Assembly (NCBI GenBank): GCA_001296005.1
Contig: LJHR01000018.1
Location: 1-38,065 of the forward strand
Direction: 5' to 3'
DNA from: an alpha proteobacterium AAP38
GTDB taxonomy: Bacteria; Pseudomonadota; Alphaproteobacteria; Azospirillales; Azospirillaceae
Length of the DNA stretch: 38,065 nt
Positions 14,901 through 23,775 of the stretch are shown one piece after another; the first letter of the stretch is position 1; the number at the start of each line of letters is the position of its first letter. Below the pieces are notes generated by a model. The model worked only from the letters and a program-made list of their open reading frames with translations, was not told the origin of the DNA and did not search any database. The position numbers and the translations under genes were made by a program.

Positions 14901-15329
14901 ATGCGTCATGGAATGTCCGGGCGTAAGTTCAGCCGCACCACCTCCCACCGTCTGGCCATGTTCTCCAACATGGCGAACGCCCTGATCAAGCACGAGCAGA
15001 TCAAGACGACCCTGCCGAAGGCCAAGGACCTGCGTCCGATCGTCGAAAAGCTGATCACGCTGGGCAAGAAGGGCGGCCTCGCCAACAAGCGTCTGGCCTA
15101 TGCCGAGCTGCGCGACAATGCCGTTGTGGACAAGCTGTTCACCGTCATCGCCGAGCGTTACAAGGATCGCAACGGTGGTTACACCCGCGTCCTGAAGGCT
15201 GGCTTCCGTTACGGCGACAACGCCCCGATGGCCATCATCGAGTTCGTTGACCGCGACACGGCCGCCAAGGGCCAGGACAGCGGCCCGGTGCTGGTGAAGG
15301 ACGAGGACGGCGAAGAAGCCGCCGCCTGA
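14901..15329 (+). CDS. rplQ: 50S ribosomal protein L17
   Basis: A 142-residue L17, located near the tunnel exit of the large subunit. [20 protein letters not shown] at the start and the [15 protein letters not shown] segment are diagnostic. The C-terminal acidic tail ([11 protein letters not shown]) is common in alphaproteobacteria. AAGGAGAG precedes the ATG. Last gene of the alpha operon, followed by a textbook terminator. Confidence 0.98.
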   Translation: MRHGMSGRKFSRTTSHRLAMFSNMANALIKHEQIKTTLPKAKDLRPIVEKLITLGKKGGLANKRLAYAELRDNAVVDKLFTVIAERYKDRNGGYTRVLKAGFRYGDNAPMAIIEFVDRDTAAKGQDSGPVLVKDEDGEEAAA

Positions 15330-15359
15330 TCCAGGCCGACCGTAAAAGGTTGAGAGAGA

Positions 15360-15390
15360 CCCCGCCGGGAGCGATCCCGGCGGGGTTTTT
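15360..15390 (+). terminator. Intrinsic terminator of the alpha operon
   Basis: A perfect 11-bp stem CCCCGCCGGGA / TCCCGGCGGGG with a GCGA tetraloop (15360-15385), followed by TTTTT (15386-15390). Confidence 0.95.
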
Positions 15391-15532
15391 CGTTTTCACC
15401 CGACGAATCACCAGAACAGACACGAGCGCCGCGAGAGGCCACGGCGTGGCGGTACTGGTGAGTATCCGGCAACATCGCGATGCCGTAACAACACCATCGC
15501 CCACGCGCTTACCCGTCATGCCATATCCCCCC

Positions 15533-15561
15533 TTGGCATAAGGGCGCATCCGCGCTACATA
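15533..15561 (+). promoter_or_regulatory. Candidate promoter upstream of the EF-G gene
   Basis: -35 TTGGCA (15533-15538), a 17-base spacer, -10 TACATA (15556-15561, a weak match). The -35 overlaps the right arm of an inverted repeat ATGCCA-N10-TGGCAT (15518-15539), a possible operator. Transcription would start at about 15568, right at the next hairpin. Confidence 0.35.
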
Positions 15562-15568
15562 GGCCGCC

Positions 15569-15614
15569 ACCGGGGAACCGAGGCGCTTGGCGCTGACGGC
15601 ACCCCGGTTTTTTT
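15569..15614 (+). terminator. Terminator or attenuator in the EF-G leader
   Basis: ACCGGGG (15569-15575) pairs with CCCCGGT (15602-15608), with inner pairings CCG/CGG and GCGC/GCGC, followed by seven Ts (15608-15614). It has the form of an intrinsic terminator but sits 115 bases upstream of the EF-G ATG, with no gene of its own to terminate. Confidence 0.65.
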
Positions 15615-15729
15615 CGTGCGGGATGGGCGCTGCGGCATCGTGGTTCCTCCCGCCTCATCCACGCACTCGACCTCACCACGCCGGGTCGGTTGATCTTTTG
15701 ACACGACGCTGGACGACGGAGCCCTTCTT

Positions 15730-17871
15730 ATGCCCCGCACTACCCCGCTTTCTGATATCCGGAATATCGGCATCATCGCCCACGTCGATGCCGGCAAGAC
15801 GACCACGACTGAGCGCATCCTGTACTATACCGGTCGTAAGCACACGATCATCGACGTTCATGATACCAAGGATCTGAAGACGTCGACGACGACCGACTAC
15901 ATGGAGCAGGAGCAGAAGCGCGGCATCACGATTCAGTCGGCCGCCGTGTCCTGCCATTGGAAGGGCAAGAAGATCAACGTCATCGACACCCCGGGCCACG
16001 TGGACTTCACCATTGAGGTGAACCGCTCGCTCCGCGTGCTCGACGGCGCTGTTGTGGTGTTCGACGGTGTGGCCGGCGTGGAGCCGCAGACCGAGACGAA
16101 CTGGCGCCTCGCGGACAACTACAAGGTTCCGCGCATGTGCTACATCAACAAGATGGACCGGTCGGGCGCGAACTTCCGCCGTACCGTGAAGATGGTCGTT
16201 GACCGTCTGGGCTCCCGCCCCATCTGCCTGCAGATGCCGATCGGCTCGGAAGACGATTTCCACGGCATGATCGACCTCGTCGAGATGAAGGCTTATGTCT
16301 GGTTCTCCGAGGAGAAGGACAGCAAGTGGGAAATCTGGGACGTTACGGACGATCTGGCTGACAAGCTGAAGATCACCAACGCCTATGACCGCGAGCTGCT
16401 GAGCCAGTACGCCACGTACCGTCAGGACCTAGTCGAAGCCTGCGTGGAGCAGGACGACGCGGCGATGGAAGCCTATCTGGAAGGCACCGAGCCGTCGGCT
16501 GAGAAGCTGCGCGAGTGCATCCGCAAGGCCACGCTGAACGGCGCCTTCGTGCCGGTTCTGTGCGGTTCCTCGTACAAGAACAAGGGCGTGCAGCAGCTGC
16601 TCGACGCCGTTGTCTGGTACCTGCCGGCCCCGACCGACGTGGAAGCCATCAAGACGGTGGACCCCGATGGTAACCCGAATGGCGAGCGTCTGTGCTCTGA
16701 CGACGAGCCGTTCTCCGGCTTGGCGTTCAAAGTGCTGAACGACAAGTACGGTTCGCTGACCTTCGTGCGCGTCTACTCGGGCGTCGTCACCAAGGGCACG
16801 ACCCTGCTGAACACCACCCGTGGCAAGCGCGAGCGTATCGGCCGTATCGTGGAAATGTTCGCCAAGGACACCAACGATCTGGAAGAATGCCGCGCCGGTG
16901 ACATCGTCGCCTTCGTGTCGCTGGCCGAAACGGATACCGGTGATACGCTGTGCGATGCCACCGCCCCCGTGGTGCTGGAGCGCATGCGCTTCCCCGAGCC
17001 CGTGATCTCCGTCTCGATCGAGCCGAAGAACCGCGCTGACCAGGATAAGTTCGGCGCCGCTATCGGCAAGATGGTCCGTGCCGATCCGTCCCTGCGTTTG
17101 GAAACCGACCGTGAAACCGGTCAGACCCTGCTGCGCGGCATGGGCGAACTGCACCTGGAAGTCACCCTGGACCGCGTCCGCACCGAATATGGTGTGGAAG
17201 GCGTCATGGGCCGTCCGCAGGTCGCCTATCGCGAGACGATCACCCGCAACGTCACGCACATCTACACCCACAAGAAGCAGACCGGCGGTTCGGGCCAGTT
17301 CGCAGAAGTGAAGATCGTGTTCGAGCCGCAGGAGCGCGGTCAGGGCTATACTTTCGTCGACCAAGTCGTCGGTGGTACCGTTCCCCGCGAATACATCCCG
17401 TCGGTGGACAAGGGCCTGCAGATGCAGAAGGAAGACGGCGTCATCGCCGGCTACCCGACTGTGGACTTCAAGGCCACCCTGATCGACGGTAAGTACCATG
17501 ACGTCGACTCGAACGCCCTGACGTTCGAAATCGCCGCCAAGGCCTGCTTCCGCGAAGCCATGAAGCTGGCAGGGCCCGTTCTGCTGGAACCGATCATGAA
17601 GGTCGAGGTTGTGGTTCCGGAAGATTATCTGGGTGACGTGATCGGCGACGTGAACCGTCGTCGTGGCACGATCCTGGGTCAGCTGGAGCGTGGCAACAAC
17701 ATCGCCGTCGAAGCTCATGTGCCGCTGTCCGACATGTTCGGTTACATCGGTCAGCTGCGCGGCATGACCTCGGGCCGTGGTTCGTTCACGATGGAATTCT
17801 CGCACTACGATCCGGTGCCGAGGAACGTCGCTGACGAAATCGTTGCCAAGCAGGGCAAGAACAACGGCTGA
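15730..17871 (+). CDS. fusA: Elongation factor G, with switch I insertion
   Basis: A 713-residue translational GTPase with all five EF-G domains, expected to drive ribosomal translocation. G1 is AHVDAGKT (17-24), G3 DTPGH from residue 86, and G4 NKMD at 140-143. Domain IV and V landmarks include [16 protein letters not shown] and [18 protein letters not shown]. The switch I segment reads [20 protein letters not shown], about five residues longer than the usual VHDGAATMDWMEQEQ, while the RGITI threonine (T67) is kept. fusA normally lies directly upstream of tuf in the str operon; that place is beyond the right edge. This separately transcribed gene may therefore be a second EF-G, or the sole copy displaced. 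The symbol is provisional. Confidence 0.88.
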   Translation: MPRTTPLSDIRNIGIIAHVDAGKTTTTERILYYTGRKHTIIDVHDTKDLKTSTTTDYMEQEQKRGITIQSAAVSCHWKGKKINVIDTPGHVDFTIEVNRSLRVLDGAVVVFDGVAGVEPQTETNWRLADNYKVPRMCYINKMDRSGANFRRTVKMVVDRLGSRPICLQMPIGSEDDFHGMIDLVEMKAYVWFSEEKDSKWEIWDVTDDLADKLKITNAYDRELLSQYATYRQDLVEACVEQDDAAMEAYLEGTEPSAEKLRECIRKATLNGAFVPVLCGSSYKNKGVQQLLDAVVWYLPAPTDVEAIKTVDPDGNPNGERLCSDDEPFSGLAFKVLNDKYGSLTFVRVYSGVVTKGTTLLNTTRGKRERIGRIVEMFAKDTNDLEECRAGDIVAFVSLAETDTGDTLCDATAPVVLERMRFPEPVISVSIEPKNRADQDKFGAAIGKMVRADPSLRLETDRETGQTLLRGMGELHLEVTLDRVRTEYGVEGVMGRPQVAYRETITRNVTHIYTHKKQTGGSGQFAEVKIVFEPQERGQGYTFVDQVVGGTVPREYIPSVDKGLQMQKEDGVIAGYPTVDFKATLIDGKYHDVDSNALTFEIAAKACFREAMKLAGPVLLEPIMKVEVVVPEDYLGDVIGDVNRRRGTILGQLERGNNIAVEAHVPLSDMFGYIGQLRGMTSGRGSFTMEFSHYDPVPRNVADEIVAKQGKNNG

Positions 17872-17911
17872 TCCCGATAACCTCGCGTTATCAGATCCGT
17901 GCGTAAGGTCG

Positions 17912-17940
17912 ACGGCCGCTCCCTCTACCGGGGCGGCCGT
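17912..17940 (+). terminator. Terminator-like hairpin after the EF-G gene
   Basis: ACGGCCGC (17912-17919) pairs with GCGGCCGT (17933-17940), followed by TTGCCGTTT. A smaller hairpin GATAAC/GTTATC (17876-17892) lies just after the stop codon. It ends 22 bases before the next ATG. Confidence 0.6.
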
Positions 17941-17962
17941 TTGCCGTTTCAGGATGTTTTGA

Positions 17963-18862
17963 ATGAACACCCCCTCCTCCCCCTCCGGTAGCCTGACCGC
18001 CCCCGATTGGGGAAGGCTGGCACCTGCCCTGTTCGTGCTGTTGTGGAGCACGGGCTTCATCGGCGGCAAGCTGGGCCTTCCACATGCGGAGCCGCTGACC
18101 TTCCTGCTCTGGCGCATGGCGCTGGTGGCCGTTGTGCTGCTGGCTTTGTCGGCTTGGCAGAAGGCTCCCTGGCCCGGCTCCTGGGGCACTGTCGGGCATA
18201 TCGCCGTGGCGGGCCTGCTGGTGCATGGCGTCTATCTGGGGGGCGTGTTCGGTGCCTTGAAGCAGGGCATACCCGCCGGCAGCGTGGCCCTGATCGTGGG
18301 CTTGCAGCCCCTGTTGACGGCGCTGGTCGCGGGGCCCCTGCTGGGGGAGCGCATCACGGGCCGGCAATGGCTGGGCTTTGCCCTGGGTCTAGCCGGCGTG
18401 ACGGCGGTGGTGTGGGAGAAGCTGTCGCTGAATATTGGCGGGCCGTTGGGCATCGGCTTGTCGGTGGCGGCCCTGCTGGGCATCTCCATCGGCACGCTCT
18501 ATCAGAAACGCTATTGCGCCGACATGGACCTGCGTACGGGTACCACCATTCAGTATGCCGCCACCGGAACGGTACTGGCCGTGCTGGCCCCCATGCTGGA
18601 GACGATGCAGGTCAATTGGACCGCTGATTTCGTGTTCGCGCTGGCCTGGCTGTGTCTGGTCCTGTCCGTCGGCGCCATCTTCCTGCTGTTCGCCCTGATC
18701 CGGCGGGGTGCCGCCTCCAAGGTGGCCAGCCTGTTCTACATGGTCCCGCCCGTCACGGCCCTGATGGCCTGGGCCCTGTTCGGGGAGAAGCTGGGGCCAT
18801 TGGCGTTGGGTGGCATGGCCATCACGGCGGTTGGCGTGGCACTGGTGCTGCGGCGTGGATAA
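17963..18862 (+). CDS. DMT-superfamily (EamA) transporter
   Basis: A 299-residue inner-membrane protein with about ten hydrophobic segments in two EamA repeats. The first repeat starts LAPALFVLLWSTGFIGGKLG, typical of RhaT/RarD/YdcZ-like drug-metabolite exporters, and the second ends in the characteristic GAIFLLFALIRRGAASKVAS and LFGEKLGPLALGGMAITAVG. It probably exports a small metabolite or amino acid; the substrate is unknown. AGGA precedes the ATG. Monocistronic, or read through weakly from EF-G. Confidence 0.92.
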   Translation: MNTPSSPSGSLTAPDWGRLAPALFVLLWSTGFIGGKLGLPHAEPLTFLLWRMALVAVVLLALSAWQKAPWPGSWGTVGHIAVAGLLVHGVYLGGVFGALKQGIPAGSVALIVGLQPLLTALVAGPLLGERITGRQWLGFALGLAGVTAVVWEKLSLNIGGPLGIGLSVAALLGISIGTLYQKRYCADMDLRTGTTIQYAATGTVLAVLAPMLETMQVNWTADFVFALAWLCLVLSVGAIFLLFALIRRGAASKVASLFYMVPPVTALMAWALFGEKLGPLALGGMAITAVGVALVLRRG

Positions 18863-18939
18863 GTAACCGTTCGCTGTCATCAGGACCTGTAGTAGCCTAG
18901 CCACGCCGATCAAGGACCGGCTGCCACAGGAGATACTGA

Positions 18940-19617
18940 ATGCTGTCAGCTCTGGAAATCATCGCGAAGTTGCGATGCCCGATGCCGAAGGGCGTAGTCC
19001 AGGTTGGCGCCAATGCAGGTCAGGAACTGCAAAGTTTTTACGATGCCGGCGTGCATCAGGGCGTTTTCATCGAACCGCTGGACGCTCCCTTCACTGTTTT
19101 GCAGCGCTTATGCGCTTCGGTGCCCGGCTATCTGCCCATCCAGGCGGTGTGCGGTGCGAGGGATGGGGAGGACGTGACATTCCACGTCGCTAACAATTTC
19201 GGCGCGAGTTCCAGCACGCTGAAGCCGCTCGGGCATCTGGAGGATTATCCGCATGTGGATTTCGTGGCCGAACAGAAGCTGACCAGCTTCACCCTGGACC
19301 GGGTCATGGACACCGTTCATCACCACCGCCCGGATCTCTCCGGCAATTTAAGCCTGCTATACATGGATGTGCAGGGGGCGGAGTTGAGTGTGTTGAAGGG
19401 CGCAACCAGAACCCTTCAACAGATCGACTATATCTACACGGAGATCGGACTGGGTGACACGTACGAGAATGACGTGGCGATGGAAGATCTTTTTATGTTC
19501 CTGAAAATGTTCGGCTTTCGCCTGGTGGAAATGACGATGATCGGGGACGGTGCCGGCGGCGGCGGTGCCGGCAACGCCTTTCTATGCCGCTACACAGACC
19601 GGCGCTGGGGGCGGTGA
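18940..19617 (+). CDS. FkbM-family methyltransferase
   Basis: A 225-residue SAM-dependent methyltransferase of the FkbM type. The SAM-binding motif VVQVGANAGQE is at residues 19-29, followed by the acidic ribose-binding position in VFIEPLDAPF. The family motif LLYMDVQGAELSVLKGA appears at about residues 139-155 and the IYTEIGL strand after it. FkbM enzymes O-methylate sugars or other small hydroxyl substrates; no glycosyltransferase partner is adjacent, so the substrate is not suggested by context. A good AGGAGA site precedes the ATG. Confidence 0.9.
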   Translation: MLSALEIIAKLRCPMPKGVVQVGANAGQELQSFYDAGVHQGVFIEPLDAPFTVLQRLCASVPGYLPIQAVCGARDGEDVTFHVANNFGASSSTLKPLGHLEDYPHVDFVAEQKLTSFTLDRVMDTVHHHRPDLSGNLSLLYMDVQGAELSVLKGATRTLQQIDYIYTEIGLGDTYENDVAMEDLFMFLKMFGFRLVEMTMIGDGAGGGGAGNAFLCRYTDRRWGR

Positions 19618-19710
19618 CGAGGGGGCCTGCTCGCAACCAGCTTGCGTCCCCGGCCCCGGCTGGATAAGGTCCCGGCACTTTCCAACATACTTGCCAAGGT
19701 AAGAGACACC

Positions 19711-19974
19711 ATGTCTGACGCCGCAACCTCCAATGATGTCGGCGGAATCGCGGCCGACCGCCTGCGTTCCTTCATTGAGCGCATCGAGCGCCTGGAGGAA
19801 GAAAAGAAGGGCATCCAGGACGACATCAAGGACATCTATGCCGAGGCCAAGGGCACCGGCTTTGATACCAAGGTGATGCGCCAGATCATCCGCATCCGCC
19901 GGATGGAAAAGGAAGACCGTCAGGAAATGGACGCGCTTCTGGAACTGTACAAGGCAGCCCTGGGGATCGAGTGA
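19711..19974 (+). CDS. gapR: GapR nucleoid-associated protein (UPF0335/DUF2312)
   Basis: An 87-residue, all-helical, coiled-coil protein matching GapR of Caulobacter. GapR binds overtwisted, AT-rich DNA ahead of replication forks and transcription, and stimulates topoisomerases. Diagnostic segments are [38 protein letters not shown] and [20 protein letters not shown]. The frame opens at 19642, but the start at 19711 (MSDAATS) fits the family length. A perfect GC-rich hairpin follows the stop, so it is probably a single-gene transcript. Confidence 0.95.
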   Translation: MSDAATSNDVGGIAADRLRSFIERIERLEEEKKGIQDDIKDIYAEAKGTGFDTKVMRQIIRIRRMEKEDRQEMDALLELYKAALGIE

Positions 19975-19997
19975 CCCCAGCGACCTGATTGTCCGTG

Positions 19998-20021
19998 ACG
20001 GCCGGGGATTTCCCCGGCCGT
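19998..20021 (+). terminator. Hairpin downstream of gapR
   Basis: A perfect 10-bp stem ACGGCCGGGG / CCCCGGCCGT with an ATTT loop. It is followed by TGCCTTTCC, a weak T-rich tail. Confidence 0.75.
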
Positions 20022-20132
20022 TGCCTTTCCGGGCCGGCAAAGCGGGCTTGACTGCCATGCCGCCTTCAACAAGGGTGTGTCCGTGTTCCGCGCCAGACCG
20101 GCTGCGGTTTCCCGTCAAGCCGCCGGAGTGCC

Positions 20133-21587
20133 ATGCTCTCCCTGGACGTCCGTCCCATCTTCTATGTGATCGGTGCGCTTTTGTCCGTCATCGCGGTTGC
20201 GATGGTGGCGCCGATGATTGCCGATCTGGCGGCGGGGCAGGATGATTGGCGGGTCTTTGCCGTCTCCTCGGGCCTGACATTGTTTTTCGGCGTGCTGCTG
20301 ATGCTGACGAATCGGGCGGAACGCATTGCCCTTTCGCTGCGTCAGACCTTTGTGCTGACCACGTTCGCATGGATTGTTGTAGGTGCTTTTGCCGCCCTGC
20401 CTTTCACCTTGGCTGAACAGCGCCTGACCTACGCCAACGCCTATTTCGAAGCCATGTCCGGCCTTACGACGACGGGCGCCAGCGCCTATGCCACGGTGCA
20501 GACCCTGCCGCCCGGCCTGCTGCTGTGGCGGTCGCTGCTGGTCTGGCTGGGCGGGATCGGCATTGTCGGCATGGGCATCGTTATCCTGCCCTTCCTGCGG
20601 GTTGGCGGGATGCAGCTATTCCGCAGCGAGTCATCGGACAAGTCGGACAAGGTGGTGCCGAGAGCCGCCGACATGGCCCTGGGCTTTGGCTGGGTCTATC
20701 TGGCGCTGACGATCGCCTGCATCATCATGCTGCGGCTGGCCGGCATGCCGATGTTCGACGCCATCAACCATTCTATGACCGCCTTGGGCACCGGGGGCTT
20801 CTCTACCAAGGATACCTCGGTCGGTTATTTCCAGAATGCCGGCGTGGAATGGACCCTGGCCTTGTTCATGTTCCTGGGCAGCCTGCCCTTTGTCCGCTTC
20901 ATCTCCATGATCAAGGGCGATACCAAGGCGCTGTGGCATGACAGCCAGGTCCGGAACTACACCGCCTTTACCCTTATCGTTTCGGGCTTGCTGGCCCTTT
21001 ATGTGATCGCCAAGGACCATCTGGACCCGATGGAGGCGATCCGCCATTCGGTGTTCAACTGCGTCTCCCTGATCACCACGACGGGCTTTGCCTCTACCGA
21101 TTATCTCGCCTGGGGCCATGGTCCCGTGGCCCTGTTTTTTATCCTGACCCTGGTGGGGGGATGCACGGGCTCCACCTCCGGCGGGATCAAGATGTTCCGG
21201 TTTGAGATTCTGTGGCTGGCCCTACGTATGCAGATCAACCGGCTGTTCAGCCCGAACCGGGTTATCCCACTGACCTATAACGGCAAGCCCGTCGATAATG
21301 ATGTCATCATCTCCGTGATGAGCTTCACCTTCCTCTATATCGCCCTGATCCTGATCTTTGCGGTGCTGCTGGGCCTGACGGGGCTCGATTATGTGACCGC
21401 CATTTCGGCCGCCGCCACGGCCCTGGGTAATGTCGGTCCCGGCCTCAGCCCCATGATCGGGCCGGTCGGCAATTACGAGCCGCTGCATGATTTCGCGGTC
21501 TGGATCATGTCGCTGGCCATGCTGCTGGGCCGGTTGGAACTGTTCACGGTCTTCGTGCTGCTCAGCCCCTCCTTCTGGCGCCGCTGA
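20133..21587 (+). CDS. trkH: TrkH-family potassium uptake protein
   Basis: A 484-residue K+ transporter subunit with about ten membrane segments. The four selectivity-filter loops are visible: TTTGAS (112-117), GTGGFS (219-224), TTTGFA (315-320) and GNVGPG (432-437). The conserved GGCTGSTSGGIK (342-353) of TrkH is present before the third-repeat intramembrane loop. It should work with a cytoplasmic TrkA, which is not in this window. GGAG lies just before the ATG. Full length for the TrkH/TrkI group. Confidence 0.95.
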   Translation: MLSLDVRPIFYVIGALLSVIAVAMVAPMIADLAAGQDDWRVFAVSSGLTLFFGVLLMLTNRAERIALSLRQTFVLTTFAWIVVGAFAALPFTLAEQRLTYANAYFEAMSGLTTTGASAYATVQTLPPGLLLWRSLLVWLGGIGIVGMGIVILPFLRVGGMQLFRSESSDKSDKVVPRAADMALGFGWVYLALTIACIIMLRLAGMPMFDAINHSMTALGTGGFSTKDTSVGYFQNAGVEWTLALFMFLGSLPFVRFISMIKGDTKALWHDSQVRNYTAFTLIVSGLLALYVIAKDHLDPMEAIRHSVFNCVSLITTTGFASTDYLAWGHGPVALFFILTLVGGCTGSTSGGIKMFRFEILWLALRMQINRLFSPNRVIPLTYNGKPVDNDVIISVMSFTFLYIALILIFAVLLGLTGLDYVTAISAAATALGNVGPGLSPMIGPVGNYEPLHDFAVWIMSLAMLLGRLELFTVFVLLSPSFWRR

Positions 21588-21685
21588 CACAGCCTCTCGA
21601 CAGGCACGCCCCGACAATTTAAACATCTGTTTGAAGGCCTGAGCACGACTCGGGGGCCGTGAACAGATATCGGGAGGATGCGGGC

Positions 21686-23479
21686 ATGAGCCGGATGGAC
21701 CGTGGCGAGATCGATTTCATCCTGGATGGCTTGCTGGACCTGGACAGCTTGCTGTCCCGCCCCCGCTTCAGCCATCTGGACCGTGACGCCCTGTCCCAGG
21801 TTCTGGACACCGCCGCCGGTCTGGCAGATGAGAAGTTCGGGCCGCATTATCACGAGGCCGACAAGCACGAACCCGACCGGATCAACGGCAAGGTCGTGAT
21901 GCTGCCCGCCGTGAAGGAGGCTGTTGACGCCTTTGCCGAGGCAGGGTTCCTGGCCGCCCATCACGATGAGGAACTGGGTGGGCTGCAACTGCCCTGGTGC
22001 ATCGTGCAGGCGGCCTTCAGTTTCTTCCAGACGGCCAACATCGCCACCGCGGCCTATCCGTTCCTGACCATCGGCGCCGGCAACCTGATCCGCAGCTTCG
22101 GCAGCGAAGCACAGCAGGCGAAGTTCCTGGCCCCCATGCTGACCGGCCGGTTCTTCGGCACCATGGCCCTGTCGGAGCCGCAGGCGGGCAGCAGCCTGGC
22201 CGATATCCGCACCAGCGCCACGCCCAATGCCGACGGTTCATACGCCATCACCGGCACCAAGCAATGGATCAGCGCCGGTGAGCATGAACTGTCGGACAAT
22301 ATCGTCCACATGGTCCTGGCCAAGATCAAGGGTGCGCCGGCGGGCGTGAAGGGCATCAGCCTGTTCATCGTTCCCCGCATCCGTGTGAACGATGACGGTA
22401 CGCTTGGCCCCGACAATGACGTGCGGCTGGTCAGCCTGCTGCACAAGATGGGCTATCGCGGCACCACCAGCACCATCCTGTCCTTTGGCGAGGAAGGGCG
22501 CTGTCAGGGCTTCCTGGTGGGGCAAGCCCATCACGGCCTGTCCTACATGTTCCAGATGATGAACGAGGCGCGGATTGGAGTCGGGCTGGGCGCTGCCGCC
22601 CTTGGCTATGCCGGCTATCGTTACTCCGCCGAATATGCCCGCACGCGCCCACAGGGTCGCCCGCTGGAGGCGCGCGACCCGACCAGCCCCATGGTGCCGA
22701 TCATTGAGCATGCCGACGTCCGCCGCATGCTGTTGCAGCAGAAGGCGGCATCGGAAGGCGCCATCGCGCTGTGCCTGCTCTGCGCCCGGCTGGTGGACGA
22801 GGAGAGGACGGCCCATGAGGAAGCCGGTCGCCGCCGCGCCAGCCTGCTGCTGGAACTGCTGACCCCCATCGCCAAGTCCTGGCCGTCGGAGCACTGCCTG
22901 GAGGCCAATAAATGGGCCATCCAGATCCTGGGTGGTTATGGATACACCCGCGATTATCCGGTGGAACAGTATTACCGCGACAACCGCCTGAACCCGATCC
23001 ATGAGGGCACCTACGGCATCCAGGCCAACGACCTGCTGGGTCGCAAAGTGTTCATGGATGGCGGGGCCGCGTTTGAGGCGCTGGCCACTGAAATGGCGAC
23101 CACGATTACTGCGGCAACCGCTCGTCCCACCCTTGCCGCCCATGCCGCTTGCCTGGGCGAAGCGCTGAGCCGGGTGGCCACCGTGACCGCGCATCTGGGT
23201 ACGGTGCGGGCCGGCGGTCAGGTGGCGCTGTCACTGGCCAATGCCACCACCTATCTGGAAATGTTCGGACACACGGTGATGGCCTGGATCTGGCTGCGCC
23301 AGGCCCTGGTGGCCGATGCCTGGCTGACGGATGGCAAGGGCGATGCCAACCATCTGAATGGCAAGCTGGCCGCCTGCCGCTGGTTCTTCGCCCACGAACT
23401 GCCCAAGACCGTCACCCAGGCCGCCATCCTGACCAGTCTGGACCGCACCGTCCTGGATGTGGAGACGGCGTGGCTGTAA
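21686..23479 (+). CDS. Acyl-CoA dehydrogenase, long (about 600 aa) type
   Basis: A 597-residue FAD-dependent acyl-CoA dehydrogenase of the extended type, with an additional C-terminal domain (as in DmdC and FadE5-like enzymes). FAD/substrate motifs include GTMALSEPQAGSSLADIRT and KQWISAGEHEL. The catalytic glutamate is probably E440 in HEGTYGIQANDLLGRKV, and ILGGYGYTRDYPVEQYYRD is typical of the family. The start at 21686 has GGAGG eight bases upstream; the frame opens earlier at 21659 with no such site. The true substrate (fatty acyl, methylthio-propanoyl or other) cannot be deduced. Confidence 0.93.
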   Translation: MSRMDRGEIDFILDGLLDLDSLLSRPRFSHLDRDALSQVLDTAAGLADEKFGPHYHEADKHEPDRINGKVVMLPAVKEAVDAFAEAGFLAAHHDEELGGLQLPWCIVQAAFSFFQTANIATAAYPFLTIGAGNLIRSFGSEAQQAKFLAPMLTGRFFGTMALSEPQAGSSLADIRTSATPNADGSYAITGTKQWISAGEHELSDNIVHMVLAKIKGAPAGVKGISLFIVPRIRVNDDGTLGPDNDVRLVSLLHKMGYRGTTSTILSFGEEGRCQGFLVGQAHHGLSYMFQMMNEARIGVGLGAAALGYAGYRYSAEYARTRPQGRPLEARDPTSPMVPIIEHADVRRMLLQQKAASEGAIALCLLCARLVDEERTAHEEAGRRRASLLLELLTPIAKSWPSEHCLEANKWAIQILGGYGYTRDYPVEQYYRDNRLNPIHEGTYGIQANDLLGRKVFMDGGAAFEALATEMATTITAATARPTLAAHAACLGEALSRVATVTAHLGTVRAGGQVALSLANATTYLEMFGHTVMAWIWLRQALVADAWLTDGKGDANHLNGKLAACRWFFAHELPKTVTQAAILTSLDRTVLDVETAWL

Positions 23480-23502
23480 GGGCAGAGCCGTTTTTACGCG
23501 GA

Positions 23503-23588
23503 GCTGAATTCGGAGGTCACAAAGGCTCGGCTCCGGGCGGGTTGGGCTTCGTGCAACCAGATGAAACAGAAAACAAGGGGGTGTTACA
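23503..23588 (-). repeat. Conserved dispersed element, copy B
   Basis: The minus-strand counterpart of 5816-5891. Block 1 is 23588-23552 (32 of 37 identical, with a 17-base exact core at 23568-23552). Block 2 is 23515-23503 (13 of 13 identical). The 36-base spacer is unrelated in sequence to that of copy A. The block 2 end lies only 24 bases from the acyl-CoA dehydrogenase stop. Confidence 0.75.
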
Positions 23589-23658
23589 TGGGGTACACCC
23601 TTGCCATCGCGAAAGCCGATGGCTTTCGGTGCGCACAGACATGGGAATGGCGTTGATG
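23567..23658 (-). ncRNA. Putative small RNA, copy B
   Basis: A predicted transcript of about 92 nt on the minus strand. In order it has the 5' motif AACGCCATTCC (23654-23644; 9 of 11 identical to copy A), hairpin CGAAAGCC-ATC-GGCTTTCG (23628-23610), hairpin GGGTGT/ACACCC (23600-23579) and then a U-rich tract. The first hairpin begins 37 bases after the -10, against 36 in copy A, and block 1 begins 77 bases after it, against 75. The stem sequences differ completely but pairing is perfect in both. It is antisense to nothing annotated and lies between two plus-strand genes. Confidence 0.55.
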
Positions 23659-23664
23659 CGTCGC

Positions 23665-23693
23665 ATTGTATCAGGGATCGCGCGGGAAGTCAG
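23665..23693 (-). promoter_or_regulatory. Promoter of putative small RNA copy B
   Basis: On the minus strand: -35 CTGACT (23693-23688), a 17-base spacer, -10 TACAAT (23670-23665). The block TGCTGACTT is identical to that of copy A, with identical spacing to the -10. Confidence 0.6.
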
Positions 23694-23714
23694 CAGTTCG
23701 GGCCTCTGTGCCGC

Positions 23715-23743
23715 CTGACCTGCGGTCCCTGTCCTGCTATGGT
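23715..23743 (+). promoter_or_regulatory. Candidate promoter of the Rieske oxygenase gene
   Basis: -35 CTGACC (23715-23720), a 17-base spacer, -10 TATGGT (23738-23743), each four of six to consensus, about 33 bases before the ATG. The -35 of the divergent small RNA promoter is about 22 bases away, so the two promoters are back to back. Confidence 0.4.
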
Positions 23744-23775
23744 GCGACGCTCCCCCGCCGCTCATGTGATGCTTC

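Larger units (their letters stand above)
15391..15729. other. Intergenic region rplQ / EF-G gene
   Basis: About 340 bases with no credible reading frame. It holds the dyad at 15518-15539, a candidate promoter and a terminator-like hairpin (listed separately), then a 115-base stretch to the EF-G start with a GACGGAG ribosome binding site. Nothing is assignable in 15391-15517. Confidence 0.5.
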
